Assembly: GCF_900109915.1 (NCBI RefSeq)
Contig: NZ_FOBU01000002.1
Span: forward strand, 451,170-515,169
Origin: Luteibacter sp. UNCMF331Sha3.1
GTDB taxonomy: Bacteria > Pseudomonadota > Gammaproteobacteria > Xanthomonadales > Rhodanobacteraceae
Length of the DNA stretch: 64,000 nt
Reading direction: 5' to 3'
Position numbers and translations under genes: made by a program. The notes below the pieces were generated by a model. That model saw only the letters and a list, made by a program, of their open reading frames with translations, made no database searches and was not told the DNA's origin. Within the stretch, counting starts at the first letter, position 1. The number at the start of each line of letters is the position of its first letter. Below are positions 16,207 through 25,393 of the stretch, in pieces.

Positions 16207-19200
16207 TCAATCGGCCGGGCGCACCATGCGCAGCTCCGCACCGAGCACGCCGGGCAGCGTGCGCAACGTGCGCACGAGATCGGGCACGGCGCGTACGCGC
16301 CATGCGTCGCCGAGTTCGAGGCTGGCCTGTCCGACCGCGTTGCGGTAGCCGGCGAGCAGCAGCGGCGTACGGCCGCCGCGATACGCCATCAGCGCCTGGC
16401 GCAGGTGCAGCGGGAAGTCCGGACCGACGCCGTTGAGTTTCAGCGTGAGCAGCCGGCCGAAGTGCTCCATCGCATCGGACAGCGCGTATGCCTTGCGCGC
16501 GCGCAATTGGTAGCCACCCGCGAAATCGTCGATACGCAGGCCGCCCTCGACGACGATCATCGTGCCGCGGGTGAGCAGATGCGCCGACTCGCTCAACACC
16601 TCGCGGAAGAAACTGGTTTCCAGCAGCCCGGTCGCGTCTTCGACCTGCACGAACGCGTCGCTCTCGCCGCGTTTGCGCACGCCGACCACCATGCCGGCCA
16701 CGGTCCACGGCGTTTCCGGCCCGCGCCGGAAACGGCTGGCGTTCTCGTCGTCGTCGTTCCGGCGCGGCTTCGGCGGCTGGTAACGCTGCGGAATCTCGCC
16801 GATGGGGCAGCTCGAGAGCTGGCCGAGCTCGGCCTTCCACGGATCCGTCGGATGGCCGGAAAGGTAGTGACCGAGCGTATCGAGTTCGCCCTGCAGCAGC
16901 TGCTCGAGCGGCCACTCGGGTACGGAGCCGGTCAGCTCGATGATGCTGGGTGCCTCGGCCTGGCCGAAGGCGTTGCCGAAGATGTCGACCTGGCCCGACG
17001 CGCGATTCTTCGCCTCCTGATCGGCGGCGCGCATCGCTTCCGGGATGTGCATGATCAGCGTGGCGCGGTTCTCGCCCAGGGCGTCGAGCGCGCCCGACTG
17101 CACCAGTGCTTCCATCGTGCGCTTGTTGAGCTTGTTCGAGCCGACACGCTGGCAGAAATCGACCAGGCCGCGATACGGGCCGCGCGCGCTGCGCTCGGCG
17201 ACGATCTCTTCGCAGATGCCCTGGCCGACGCCCTTGATGGCGCCGAGGCCGTAGCGGACGACTTTCGGTTCCACCGCTTCGAACATGTACGTCGACGCGT
17301 TGACGTCCGGCGGCAGCACGGTGATGCCGATGGCGCGCGTCTCGTCGAGGAAGGTCACCGCCTTCTCGGTGTTGTCCATGTCCGACGAGATCGTCGCGGC
17401 CATGAATTCGGCGGGGTAGTGGGCCTTCAGCCACGCGGTCTGGTACGACACCAGCGCGTAAGCGGCCGCGTGCGACTTGTTGAAGCCGTAACCGGCGAAC
17501 TTCTCCATGAGGTCGAAGATCGCGTCGGCCTTGTCGCCCTCGATCCCGTCCTTCGCCGCACCCTCGCGGAACGTCGCGCGGTGCTTGACCATCTCCTCGG
17601 CTTTCTTCTTGCCCATCGCGCGGCGCAGCAGGTCGGCGCCGCCGAGCGTGTAGCCGCCGACGATCTGCGCCATCTGCATCACCTGCTCCTGGTAGACCAT
17701 GATGCCGTAGGTCTCTTTCAGGATCGGTTCGACGCGGGGATCGGGGTACTCCACGGCTTCCTTGCCGTGCTTGCGCGCGCAGAAGCTGGGGATCAGGTCC
17801 ATCGGGCCGGGGCGGTACAGCGCCACCAGCGCCACGATGTCCTCGAAGCGGTCGGCCTGCGCGTCCTTGAGCATGCCCTGCATGCCGCGCGATTCGAGCT
17901 GGAAGACCGCGACCGTCTGCGCTTTCTTGAGCAGGTCGTAGACCTTGGGATCGTCGAGCGGCAACGACTCGATGACGAGCGGCTCGGTGCCTTCCTTCGC
18001 GCGGCGGCGATTGATCGCCTTCACCGCCCAGTCGATGATCGTGAGCGTGCGCAGGCCGAGGAAGTCGAACTTCACGAGGCCGACAGCCTCGACGTCGTCC
18101 TTGTCGTACTGCGTGACCACGCCTTCGCCGCTCGGTTCGCAGTACAGCGGCGCGAAGTCGGTCAGCGGCGTGGGCGCGATGACGACGCCGCCCGCGTGCT
18201 TGCCGGCATTTCGCGTCAGGCCTTCGAGGCTGAGCGCGAGGTCGATCAGCGTGCGCGATTCTTCTTCGGTGTCGTAGACGTCGCAGAACTCGCGCACGAC
18301 GCGGTCGGGTTCTTTCTTCGCTTTCTCCGTGCGGCCGAGCGCGTCGCCGAGCGTGAGGTCGAGCGGCCGGTTGGGGATCAGCTTCGCGAGCCGGTCGACC
18401 TGGCCGTAGCCCATGCCCAGCACGCGGCCGGAGTCGCGCAGCACGGCCTTCGCGGCCATCGAGCCGTAGGTGATGATCTGGCTGACGTGGTCGCGCCCGT
18501 ACTTGCGCGCGACGTAGTCGATCACCTCGTCGCGGCGGTCCATGCAGAAGTCGATGTCGAAGTCGGGCATCGACACGCGTTCGGGATTGAGGAAGCGCTC
18601 GAACAGCAGCTCGAACTGGAGGGGATCCAGATCGGTGATCTTCAGCACCCACGCCACGAGCGAGCCCGCACCCGAACCGCGGCCGGGGCCGACGGGAATG
18701 CCGTTCTGCTTACCCCAGTTGATGAAGTCCGCCACGATGAGGAAGTAGCCCGGAAAGCCCATCCGGATGATGACGTCGACTTCGCGGTCGAGGCGCGCCT
18801 GATAATCCTCGCGCGTCTTGCCGGGCGCGATGGGATGCGTCGCGAGACGCTCCTCGAGGCCCTGCTGGGCCTGTTCGCGGATGAACGTATCGAGCGTGTG
18901 GCCCTCGGGCACCGGGAAGTTCGGCAGGTAGTACGTGCCGAACTCCAGTTCGAGGTTGCAGCGCTTGACCAGTTCGACCGTGTTCTCGAGCGCCTCGGGA
19001 ATGTCGGCGAACAAGGCCTCCATCTCGCCGGACGACTTGAAGTACTGCTCTTCGCTGTAATCGCGCGGACGCTTGGGATCGGCCAGCACGCGACCCTGGT
19101 TGATGCACGTGCGCGCCTCGTGCGACTCGAAGCCGTCGCGCGCCAGGAAGCGCACGTCGTTGCTGGCGATGACGGGCAGCGCGTAGTCGCCGGCGAGCGC

Positions 19201-19752
19201 CATCGCGGCTCGCACCCAGTGTTCTTCGTTCTCGCGGCCCGTGCGGGTCAGTTCCAGGTACAGGCGGTCGGGGAAGATGCGGACGAGCGCGTCGAGGCGC
19301 GCGCCCGCGGCCGCGAGGCCCGTGCCGAGCGCGACGCGCGCCACGTCGCTTTCGCGGCCGGCGATGGCGATCAGGCCGCGCACGGTGTCCGGTGTCATCC
19401 ATGCGGCGTCGACGAGCGCGCGGCCGGTGCCCTGGCCTTCGCGCCACGCGCGGGAGACCAGCCGCGACAGGTTCAGGTAGCCGTCGCGATCCTGGCAGAG
19501 CAGCGTGAGACGCGACGGGCGCGGATCGGCCGGATGCGAGACCCAGATGTCGCAACCCGCGATCGGCTTGATGCCGGCCGCGGCGCACTGCTTGTAGAAC
19601 TTCACCAGACCGAAGAGGTTGTTCTCGTCGGTCAGTGCGACGGCAGGCATGCCTTCGCGCACGCAGGCCGCGACCAGCTGCTTGATGCGGATGGTCGAGT
19701 CGACCAGCGAATACTCGCTGTGCAGGTGGAGGTGGGCGAAACGGACGGACAT
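16207..19752 (-). CDS. dnaE: DNA polymerase III subunit alpha
   Basis: An 1181-residue catalytic subunit of the replicative polymerase (E. coli 1160). The N-terminal PHP domain starts with FAHLHLHSEYS. The catalytic aspartates lie in MPDFDIDFCMDRR. The GRGSGAGSLVAW motif of the palm, the tandem helix-hairpin-helix region and the C-terminal OB fold (TPWTVAGMVVGVRKRG) follow in order. The ATG at 19752 gives the family N-terminus; an in-frame extension to 19836 is not supported. The length and motifs are those of an ordinary DnaE1 rather than the error-prone ImuC type. It heads the dnaE-accA-tilS neighbourhood. Confidence 0.97.
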   Translation of the reverse strand: MSVRFAHLHLHSEYSLVDSTIRIKQLVAACVREGMPAVALTDENNLFGLVKFYKQCAAAGIKPIAGCDIWVSHPADPRPSRLTLLCQDRDGYLNLSRLVSRAWREGQGTGRALVDAAWMTPDTVRGLIAIAGRESDVARVALGTGLAAAGARLDALVRIFPDRLYLELTRTGRENEEHWVRAAMALAGDYALPVIASNDVRFLARDGFESHEARTCINQGRVLADPKRPRDYSEEQYFKSSGEMEALFADIPEALENTVELVKRCNLELEFGTYYLPNFPVPEGHTLDTFIREQAQQGLEERLATHPIAPGKTREDYQARLDREVDVIIRMGFPGYFLIVADFINWGKQNGIPVGPGRGSGAGSLVAWVLKITDLDPLQFELLFERFLNPERVSMPDFDIDFCMDRRDEVIDYVARKYGRDHVSQIITYGSMAAKAVLRDSGRVLGMGYGQVDRLAKLIPNRPLDLTLGDALGRTEKAKKEPDRVVREFCDVYDTEEESRTLIDLALSLEGLTRNAGKHAGGVVIAPTPLTDFAPLYCEPSGEGVVTQYDKDDVEAVGLVKFDFLGLRTLTIIDWAVKAINRRRAKEGTEPLVIESLPLDDPKVYDLLKKAQTVAVFQLESRGMQGMLKDAQADRFEDIVALVALYRPGPMDLIPSFCARKHGKEAVEYPDPRVEPILKETYGIMVYQEQVMQMAQIVGGYTLGGADLLRRAMGKKKAEEMVKHRATFREGAAKDGIEGDKADAIFDLMEKFAGYGFNKSHAAAYALVSYQTAWLKAHYPAEFMAATISSDMDNTEKAVTFLDETRAIGITVLPPDVNASTYMFEAVEPKVVRYGLGAIKGVGQGICEEIVAERSARGPYRGLVDFCQRVGSNKLNKRTMEALVQSGALDALGENRATLIMHIPEAMRAADQEAKNRASGQVDIFGNAFGQAEAPSIIELTGSVPEWPLEQLLQGELDTLGHYLSGHPTDPWKAELGQLSSCPIGEIPQRYQPPKPRRNDDDENASRFRRGPETPWTVAGMVVGVRKRGESDAFVQVEDATGLLETSFFREVLSESAHLLTRGTMIVVEGGLRIDDFAGGYQLRARKAYALSDAMEHFGRLLTLKLNGVGPDFPLHLRQALMAYRGGRTPLLLAGYRNAVGQASLELGDAWRVRAVPDLVRTLRTLPGVLGAELRMVRPAD

Positions 19753-19848
19753 GGATGGTGCCTGGTAGGCCACCGGTGAGGCTAACCGGGAGGGGGTGCC
19801 GGAGCAAGAATTGACATGCCGGAAAAGCGCCCCCATGCGCGGGAACCG

Positions 19849-20433
19849 TCAGCGCATGTGGGCATCCGGATGTTCGATGAACCAGAGTCCCGCGAAGAGC
19901 TTGGCGTCGATCGAGTAGCCCTCCTGAGCGCGCTGGAACAGCCAGCGGCCGGCCTCCGACCGCGGCACCTCATGCACCGTGATGTTCTCGGTCTCGTCGC
20001 CGCCGCCGGCGCCAACCTTCTCCAGGTCCCACGCCCGCGCGAACGCGATCATTTCCGTGCTCATGCCGGACGACGAGGGGCCCTCGTGCACGAATTCGAT
20101 CCGGCCACACGCGTAGCCGGTTTCTTCTTCCAGTTCGCGGCGCGCGGCAAGCAGGACGTCCTCTTCCTCGGAGCCGGCGATGTCGCCCACCAGGCCGGCG
20201 GGCATCTCGATCGTGTTCTGCAGGATCGAGACCCGGTATTGCTCGACGAAGATCACCTTGTCGTCCGGCGTCACGGCGAGAATGATGACCGCGCCGCCCG
20301 GGTTGTTCCGCGCCGCGTACTCCCAGCGACCGCGTTTCTTCAGCGTCAGCCACTTACCCGTGAACAGCGTTTCCTCGGGTGCGCTGGCGTCGTCGGGAAC
20401 GTGGGACGCGTGGGGCAGCGTGCTGTTCTGCAT
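19849..20433 (-). CDS. Nudix hydrolase, ADP-ribose pyrophosphatase type
   Basis: A 194-residue Nudix protein. The Nudix box runs from GLVGD to REL and EEETGY, with all the metal-binding glutamates present. The surrounding features (VEQYRVSI, NTIEMPAGL before the box, and an SSSGMSTEMIAFARA stretch after it) fit the ADP-sugar pyrophosphatase group, which cleaves ADP-ribose to AMP and ribose 5-phosphate. Substrate assignment is by family and could differ. It is monocistronic, between the dnaE start and the nuclease gene. Confidence 0.88.
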   Translation of the reverse strand: MQNSTLPHASHVPDDASAPEETLFTGKWLTLKKRGRWEYAARNNPGGAVIILAVTPDDKVIFVEQYRVSILQNTIEMPAGLVGDIAGSEEEDVLLAARRELEEETGYACGRIEFVHEGPSSSGMSTEMIAFARAWDLEKVGAGGGDETENITVHEVPRSEAGRWLFQRAQEGYSIDAKLFAGLWFIEHPDAHMR

Positions 20434-20520
20434 GGGCGGGCTCCTTGGGGTGACGGCGAAGTATCCGCCAGAAGGTATCGCACGGATGTGACGTTGCGGG
20501 AGGGGATCCCACCCGACCGG

Positions 20521-21411
20521 TCAGATCAGTGCCTTCAGGCGGGTGCGGGTCAGCGGCCCGAAGCGGATGCGCTCGCAGAGATCGTCCATGGCCGCGGCGT
20601 CGCCCGACCGGCGACTGAGCGCGTCGGCGGTTTCCGCCACGGCGATGTCGAGCGCGATGCGCGTGAGGCGGCGGCACATCAGGGCCTGTTCCGCATGCTC
20701 GCGCAGGCGCGCCGCGCACGAGGCGGCCCCGCGGATGCGCAGGAAGGCCACCTCGTCGATCCGGTCGAGGAGGGCGTCGAGGCTGCCGAAGTGCGCGAGC
20801 AGCGCGGCGGCCGTCTTCGCACCGATGCCCGGCACGCCCGGGATGTTGTCCACGGCATCGCCGCAGAGCGCGAGGTAGTCGGCGACCTGATGCGGATGCA
20901 CGCCCATGCGCTCGAACACGCCCGAGGCGCCCCAGCGAACGTTCTTCGCGAAATCCCACTGCTCGTCGAACTCGCCGAGCAGCTGGCCGAAGTCTTTGTC
21001 CGCCGAGACGATCACGCCACGGAAGCCATGCGAGCGAAGGCCCCACAACGCGCTGCCGATGAGATCGTCGGCCTCGTACTGGTGGTCGTTCAGAACGGTG
21101 AGCCCGAGAGCCGCCGCGATCTCCCGGCACAGCGCGAACTGGCGTACCAGCTGCGGCGGCGGAAGCTCGCGGTTCGCCTTGTAGGCGGGGTAGATGGCGT
21201 TGCGGAACGACGTGGTGAGCGACGCGTCGAATGCCACCGCGATGTGTTCGGCACGGCTGCGTTCCAGCAATTCGCAAAGGAAACGGGTGAAGCCGTGCAC
21301 GGCGTTGACGGGTTCGCCGTCGTGGTCGTGGAACTCGTCGGGCATCGAGTGCCAGGCGCGGAACACGTAGAGGCTGCCGTCCACGAGATGGACGAGGGAG
21401 TCCGTGCTCAC
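20521..21411 (-). CDS. Free-standing 5'-3' exonuclease (PolA N-domain / flap nuclease type)
   Basis: A 296-residue protein matching the 5' nuclease domain of DNA polymerase I without a polymerase part. Conserved features are HLVDGSLYVFRAWHSMP at the start, VAFDAS, YKANRELPP, EADDLIG, VSADKDFGQLL and the helix-hairpin-helix DNA-binding motif GDAVDNIPGVPGIGAKTAA. It should remove RNA primers or flaps; the E. coli counterpart is ExoIX/Xni, which lacks part of the metal site. Here the acidic residues look complete. The GTG start at 21411 overlaps the stop of the nitroreductase gene by 4 bases (GTGA). Confidence 0.88.
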   Translation of the reverse strand: MSTDSLVHLVDGSLYVFRAWHSMPDEFHDHDGEPVNAVHGFTRFLCELLERSRAEHIAVAFDASLTTSFRNAIYPAYKANRELPPPQLVRQFALCREIAAALGLTVLNDHQYEADDLIGSALWGLRSHGFRGVIVSADKDFGQLLGEFDEQWDFAKNVRWGASGVFERMGVHPHQVADYLALCGDAVDNIPGVPGIGAKTAAALLAHFGSLDALLDRIDEVAFLRIRGAASCAARLREHAEQALMCRRLTRIALDIAVAETADALSRRSGDAAAMDDLCERIRFGPLTRTRLKALI

Positions 21412-21980
21412 GGCGTCCACGTGCTCACGATGTCGTCGTAGGACGGACGTTCGCGTTCGGGCGCGTCCATCGTCGGGGTGCCGACGTGGATGAACCCGAC
21501 GATGTGTTCGGACTTCTTCATCCCGAGCAGCTTCGCGACGCCGCGATCGTAGGCGGCCCAGCCGGTGAGCCACTGCGCGCCGAAGCCGAGCGCCTGCGCG
21601 CCCAGGAGGATGTTGTAGGCCACGCAGCCGGCGGTGAGGTTCTGCTCGAGCTCGGGCACCTTGCTGTCGGTGTCGAGTTTCGCCGACACGACGAGCACCA
21701 GCGGCGCGTGTTCGTAGCGACGCTGCTCCTTGTCGCGCTTGGCGTCGGACATGTCGGGGTTCGCTTCCACCGCGAGCCTGGCGAGGGTGCGGCCGAAGGC
21801 GAGCTTGGCCTCGCCGCGGAGCACGCGGATACGGAATGGCGTGAGCTTGCCGTGGTCGGGTACCCGCAGGGCGGATTCGAGCAGCCGACGCAGCGTGGCG
21901 TCGTCGGGGGCGGGTTCGCCGAGCTGGCGCGAAGGCACCGAGCGGCGGGCGTCGAGGAAAGCCAGGTCGGTCAGGGTCAT
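21408..21980 (-). CDS. Nitroreductase family protein (YdjA-like)
   Basis: A 190-residue FMN-binding oxidoreductase of the small YdjA type (E. coli 183). The N-terminus has DARRSVPSRQLGEPAPDDATL and HGKLTPFRIRVL, typical of the flavin site, and the GFGAQWLTGW segment is conserved. It would reduce nitro compounds or quinones with NAD(P)H; the physiological substrate is unknown. It is coupled by a 4-base overlap to the downstream nuclease gene, although no functional link is known. Confidence 0.88.
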   Translation of the reverse strand: MTLTDLAFLDARRSVPSRQLGEPAPDDATLRRLLESALRVPDHGKLTPFRIRVLRGEAKLAFGRTLARLAVEANPDMSDAKRDKEQRRYEHAPLVLVVSAKLDTDSKVPELEQNLTAGCVAYNILLGAQALGFGAQWLTGWAAYDRGVAKLLGMKKSEHIVGFIHVGTPTMDAPERERPSYDDIVSTWTP

Positions 21981-22039
21981 CCGACCATTTTACCGGAGCG
22001 GGGGCGTCGCCGGACATGCGTCGACGCGGACGCCCGTGC

Positions 22040-22579
22040 TCAGGGCCTCGGAGGGTGGTCCCCGGGCGGGGGCGGCAGCGCGTCGTTGGGGCCGAGGTGA
22101 TCGACCGCGTCCCGGCGCTGTTCCGGCGTGAGGTCCCGCCACTTGTCCACCAGCGCGTCGCGCTGCTGGGGCGTGAGCGTGCGGAAGCGCTCGAACGCGT
22201 CGTGCAGGCGGGCCCGCTGCTCGGGCGTGAGGTCCTGGAATTTCTGCCGGTTGCGGCGTGCCTCGTCGCGCTCCTGCGGCGTCATCTGCTGCCAGCGCGC
22301 GATCCGGTCGCGGATCTCGGCACGGCGCTCGGGCGGCAGGCCACGCCAGCGCTGAGCCTTGTCCAGCATTCTCGACTGTCGCTGCGGCGGGAACGTGTCC
22401 CAGTCGCGCGCGAGGGGCGAGAGGATGTCCTTCTCGTCCGCCGTGAGCGCGCTCCACGGCCGCGGGGCCGGCATGGGGGCATCGGCGCCGGGCGGCGGCC
22501 GATCCTGCGCCACCGCGCCGAGGGGCGCGCCGGCGGCGAGCAGCATGGCGAGAACGAACGGAACGCGGCGCATGGGCAT
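22040..22579 (-). CDS. Exported DUF3106 protein
   Basis: A 179-residue protein with a signal peptide (cut after GAVA) and a DUF3106 region made of repeated WxxLxPEQRxxL-like units (DKAQRWRGLPPERRAEI, ARWQQMTPQERDEA, FQDLTPEQRARL, KWRDLTPEQRRDA). The repeats are helical and charged. The function is unknown. It is the third gene of the ECF sigma operon and starts at an ATG that shares one base with the stop of the anti-sigma gene (TGATG); a GTG one codon earlier is possible. A periplasmic partner in signal sensing is a reasonable inference. Confidence 0.82.
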   Translation of the reverse strand: MPMRRVPFVLAMLLAAGAPLGAVAQDRPPPGADAPMPAPRPWSALTADEKDILSPLARDWDTFPPQRQSRMLDKAQRWRGLPPERRAEIRDRIARWQQMTPQERDEARRNRQKFQDLTPEQRARLHDAFERFRTLTPQQRDALVDKWRDLTPEQRRDAVDHLGPNDALPPPPGDHPPRP

Positions 22580-22953
22580 CACTTGCGGGACGGGGACGGG
22601 GTGTCGTTGTAGGCCAGCCAGCTGTAGAACTGGAGGTCCTTGTAGAGCGCCGGATCCGCGCTATCGGCATCCGGCGGCAGGTCGTTCGGATCGCTGTCGA
22701 CCGACGCGCCCAGCGCGGTCGGGGAGGGCGGCGCGCCGCCCGGCTGCCAGATCATCAGGCTCGCCAGCGCCAGCACCGCGAAGGCGCCCGCCGGAAGGAG
22801 CAGGCGCCGCGCCGTCGACGCGTGCGACCGGGGCGCCAGCGCGGTGCGCCGCGCGGCGCGCAGGCGGCCCGCCATCGCCGGATCCACGTCCTGGCTGGCG
22901 CGCAGGAAGAGCTTCCTGGCGCGACGTTCGAGTTCCTGATCGTGCTGGCTCAT
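22579..22953 (-). CDS. Putative membrane anti-sigma factor
   Basis: A 124-residue protein with a cytoplasmic charged N-terminus, one membrane segment (about residues 52-70, LLLPAGAFAVLALASLMIW in part) and a C-terminal periplasmic tail of about 50 residues ending in FYSWLAYNDTP. Topology and position directly after an ECF sigma gene suggest an anti-sigma factor; I see no zinc-binding ZAS motif. The start at 22953 is supported by GGAGG 7 bases upstream, overlapping the sigma stop by 4 bases. An ATG two codons earlier is too close to the GGAGG. Confidence 0.7.
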   Translation of the reverse strand: MSQHDQELERRARKLFLRASQDVDPAMAGRLRAARRTALAPRSHASTARRLLLPAGAFAVLALASLMIWQPGGAPPSPTALGASVDSDPNDLPPDADSADPALYKDLQFYSWLAYNDTPSPSRK

Positions 22954-23573
22954 CGCCATGCCTCCAGTTGCTCGCGCAGCGCATGCATCGCGCGCGAAAG
23001 ATGGGTCTTCACACTGCCATCCGAGCAGCCCATGGCCTTTGCGGTCTCGGCCACGTCCAGTCCTTCCATGATACGAAGCGTGAACGCCTCGCGCTGCCGA
23101 CGCGGCAGGTTGCGCAGGGCCGCCACGATGTCGCCGTAGGCCTGCGAGTCCTGCAACCTTGCCGACGGGTCCGGACTGTCGTCCGCCGGCTCCCACGCGG
23201 GCAGGTCGTCGCCATCGTCGTCCTTGCCGCCACCAAGCCAGCCCACGACGATCGAGCGCACCTTGCGACGGCGCTGCAGGTCGACGATGCGCCGACGCAG
23301 GATGCCCCAGAACAGCGGCGTCCATTCTTCGGCGGGCTTGCCCGCGTAGTGGTGAACCAGCCGCATCATGGCGTCCTGTACCGCGTCGAGGGCGTCCTCG
23401 CGATGGCCGAGATGGATTTCGGCCATGCGCCAGGCGCGCCGTTCGATGGAGGCGAGAAACGCGTCCATGCTGGCCGGCACCTCGCGAACGTCGTCGAGTG
23501 ACGCGTCGCCGAGCGCGAGCGAAGCGTTCACGCCTTTCTCCGCATCGTCGGTGTCCGCATCCTCGTGCTCCAT
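22950..23573 (-). CDS. ECF-family RNA polymerase sigma factor
   Basis: A 207-residue sigma-70-type factor with only regions 2 and 4. Region 2 (about 45-115) has HREDALDAVQDAMMRLVHHY and the LRRRIVDLQRRR recognition part. Region 4 (about 150-200) has LPRRQREAFTLRIMEGLDVAETA and SDGSVKTHLSRAMHALRE. An acidic linker with DDDGDD lies between them. It would direct transcription of a stress or envelope regulon. It leads an operon with a membrane protein and a DUF3106 protein. An internal ATG at residue 36 (MDAFLASIE) is an alternative start. Confidence 0.92.
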   Translation of the reverse strand: MEHEDADTDDAEKGVNASLALGDASLDDVREVPASMDAFLASIERRAWRMAEIHLGHREDALDAVQDAMMRLVHHYAGKPAEEWTPLFWGILRRRIVDLQRRRKVRSIVVGWLGGGKDDDGDDLPAWEPADDSPDPSARLQDSQAYGDIVAALRNLPRRQREAFTLRIMEGLDVAETAKAMGCSDGSVKTHLSRAMHALREQLEAWR

Positions 23574-23666
23574 CGGCTCGGTTCGACTCCGGTAACGCGG
23601 TCGGCGACCGCCGGTTGACTTGGCGGGAGGGATTCCCGCGGCGGCACATCTTCCGTGCCGGCGTGT

Positions 23667-24122
23667 TTACGGCTTATGAAGTGCCCCGCCGCGGCGCACG
23701 TCGAGCGGCCAGGCGACCAGCGCCGCCAGCAGGGCGCCGGCGCCGGCGAGGAGATAGTCGCCAGGCCCCTGGGCCAGACGCGCCAGGGCGATGAGCATCC
23801 CCGGGCCGGCGTCGGCCAGGGTGTCGGCCAGGCCCATGCCCATCATCCCCGCGATGGTCGCGGCGGCGACGAGACAGGCCGTGTAGGCGGCGGCCAGCAG
23901 GGTCGCGCCAGCCGCGAGCAGGCCGCCAGCCAGGCCCTGGAATCTCAGCCAGCGGCGCACCACCACGCCGAGCACCCATCCGGCCGGCAGCACCAGCGCG
24001 GGGAGCGCGCGCCCGAACATCATCTGGGGAACCATCCACACGGCGCCGACGGCGAAGCCGAAGGTCGCGGCGCAGAGGACGCCGAAGACGAGGGCGGGGA
24101 GGCCGGGACGCTCAGCCGGCAT
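23667..24122 (-). CDS. Small integral membrane protein of unknown function
   Basis: A 151-residue, very Ala/Gly/Leu-rich protein with about four membrane segments and few charged residues (KP only at the end). I do not recognise a named family. It lies 93 bases upstream of the sigma-factor gene in the same direction, but the gap argues for a separate unit. The coding bias matches its neighbours, so it is probably real. Confidence 0.65.
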   Translation of the reverse strand: MPAERPGLPALVFGVLCAATFGFAVGAVWMVPQMMFGRALPALVLPAGWVLGVVVRRWLRFQGLAGGLLAAGATLLAAAYTACLVAAATIAGMMGMGLADTLADAGPGMLIALARLAQGPGDYLLAGAGALLAALVAWPLDVRRGGALHKP

Positions 24123-24311
24123 GGGAATCGGTCAGGTCGCGCATGGGATCGGGTGGCCGGGCAAAGCGGTCATCATAGCGGGCGAACCCCTGGCGCGCTC
24201 TTGAGGGACCGGGGTCGGGCCCCACATTGAGCCGTGGATGCTTACCCGCGCGGTCGGACGGGAGCATAATCGACGACTTTGCGGCCGCGGCGCGGCCTTC
24301 ACAGGACAAGC

Positions 24312-24869
24312 ATGAGCGGTTTCAGCCTCAGCAGCGAACCCTTCACCCTCGAGCGCGACTGCCAGGCGGTCATGGTGCCCCAGGGTGAAACGGTCACGCT
24401 TCCCGCCGGGCAGATCGGTTACATCACCCAGGCGCTGGGCGGCAGTTTCACGGTTTACGTGGAGGGCAACCTGTTCCGCATCGCGGGCAACGATGCCGAC
24501 GCCCTCGGCAAGGAACCGCCGAAAGCCATCGAGCTTCCGGACGACGCGTCCGACGACGACGTCGAAAAGCTGGTGTGGTCGCAACTGCGCACGTGTTTCG
24601 ATCCCGAGATCCCCATCAACGTGGTGGAACTGGGTCTGGTCTATGACGTGTCGCTGGAAACCAGCGACGACAGCGTGCGCAAGGTGTACGTCAAGATGAC
24701 GCTGACCGCGCCGGGCTGCGGCATGGGCGACATCCTCGTCGACGACGTGCGCACCAAGCTCGAGCTCATCCCCACCGTCGCCGAAGCCGACGTGGACCTC
24801 GTGTTCGATCCGCCCTGGAACCATTCGATGATGTCCGACGCGGCCAAGCTCGAAACCGGGATGCTCTGA
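24312..24869 (+). CDS. sufT: SufT-type Fe-S assembly protein (MIP18/DUF59)
   Basis: A 185-residue protein of the SufT family. Residues 75-180 form the MIP18/DUF59 domain, with the conserved DPEIPINVVELGLVYDV, the TAPGCGMGD cysteine motif and DPPWN near the end. SufT helps mature Fe-S proteins in bacteria that use the SUF pathway. The N-terminal 70 residues are the SufT-specific extension. The ATG at 24312 has AGGACA upstream; a CATAAT at 24265-24270 could be its -10 box. No other suf genes are in the window. Confidence 0.9.
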   Translation: MSGFSLSSEPFTLERDCQAVMVPQGETVTLPAGQIGYITQALGGSFTVYVEGNLFRIAGNDADALGKEPPKAIELPDDASDDDVEKLVWSQLRTCFDPEIPINVVELGLVYDVSLETSDDSVRKVYVKMTLTAPGCGMGDILVDDVRTKLELIPTVAEADVDLVFDPPWNHSMMSDAAKLETGML

Positions 24870-24882
24870 CGCGGGCGGTCGT

Positions 24883-25335
24883 TCAGGCCGATTCCGGCGC
24901 GGTCGGCATCACGGCCGTGTCGAGCGATGCGCCGTATCCCGCGATCGCCTTGACGTTCGCGGGGGAAAGGTAGGCCGCCGGCACGCGATCGGCGTACATG
25001 CGGGTTTCCAGCGCGAAATGCGCATCGAGATCGTGAGCGCGCGTGGCGGCGACGATCTCGTCGCGATACGGCGTGAGCGCGCGGAGCAACTCCGACAGCG
25101 CATCGTCCAGCATGTACGTCCGTTGCCACGGCAATTCGAAACACCAGCCGTTCGTGCGTCGCTGCAGGTCCGATGCCGCGATGCTCTCGCCTTTCTGCCA
25201 CGTGGTGGCGCCTTCCAGGCCGATGTCGCCGAGCAGGTGATCGAGCGTCTGTCGTTCCGACGTGAGGCGGAACGCCGCGCGCACGGAGGGCGTGAGCTGG
25301 CGCAGTTCGAATTCGATGTCGGAGTTCGCGCTCAT
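24883..25335 (-). CDS. DUF4279 protein
   Basis: A 150-residue cytoplasmic protein with a DUF4279 domain. Seen features are FELRQLTPSVRAAFRL at the start, the GWCFELPWQRT block, LDDALSELLRALTP and a later HFALETRMYADRVPAAYLSP. The function is unknown; proteins of this family are scattered and sometimes lie next to toxin genes, but there is no toxin here. AAGGACACC ahead of the ATG serves as a ribosome-binding site. It is convergent with sufT and divergent from the M4 protease. Confidence 0.78.
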   Translation of the reverse strand: MSANSDIEFELRQLTPSVRAAFRLTSERQTLDHLLGDIGLEGATTWQKGESIAASDLQRRTNGWCFELPWQRTYMLDDALSELLRALTPYRDEIVAATRAHDLDAHFALETRMYADRVPAAYLSPANVKAIAGYGASLDTAVMPTAPESA

Positions 25336-25393
25336 CCCGGTGTCCTTCGCGGTGACGTGGTGGATTCGTGCGTAGCATCGCGTTTTTGCGACG

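Noticed and set aside
16405-19779. A 1124-codon plus-strand open frame opposite dnaE
   Set aside because: The product lacks recognisable motifs and mirrors the dnaE codons. dnaE has all its family motifs in the minus-strand frame.
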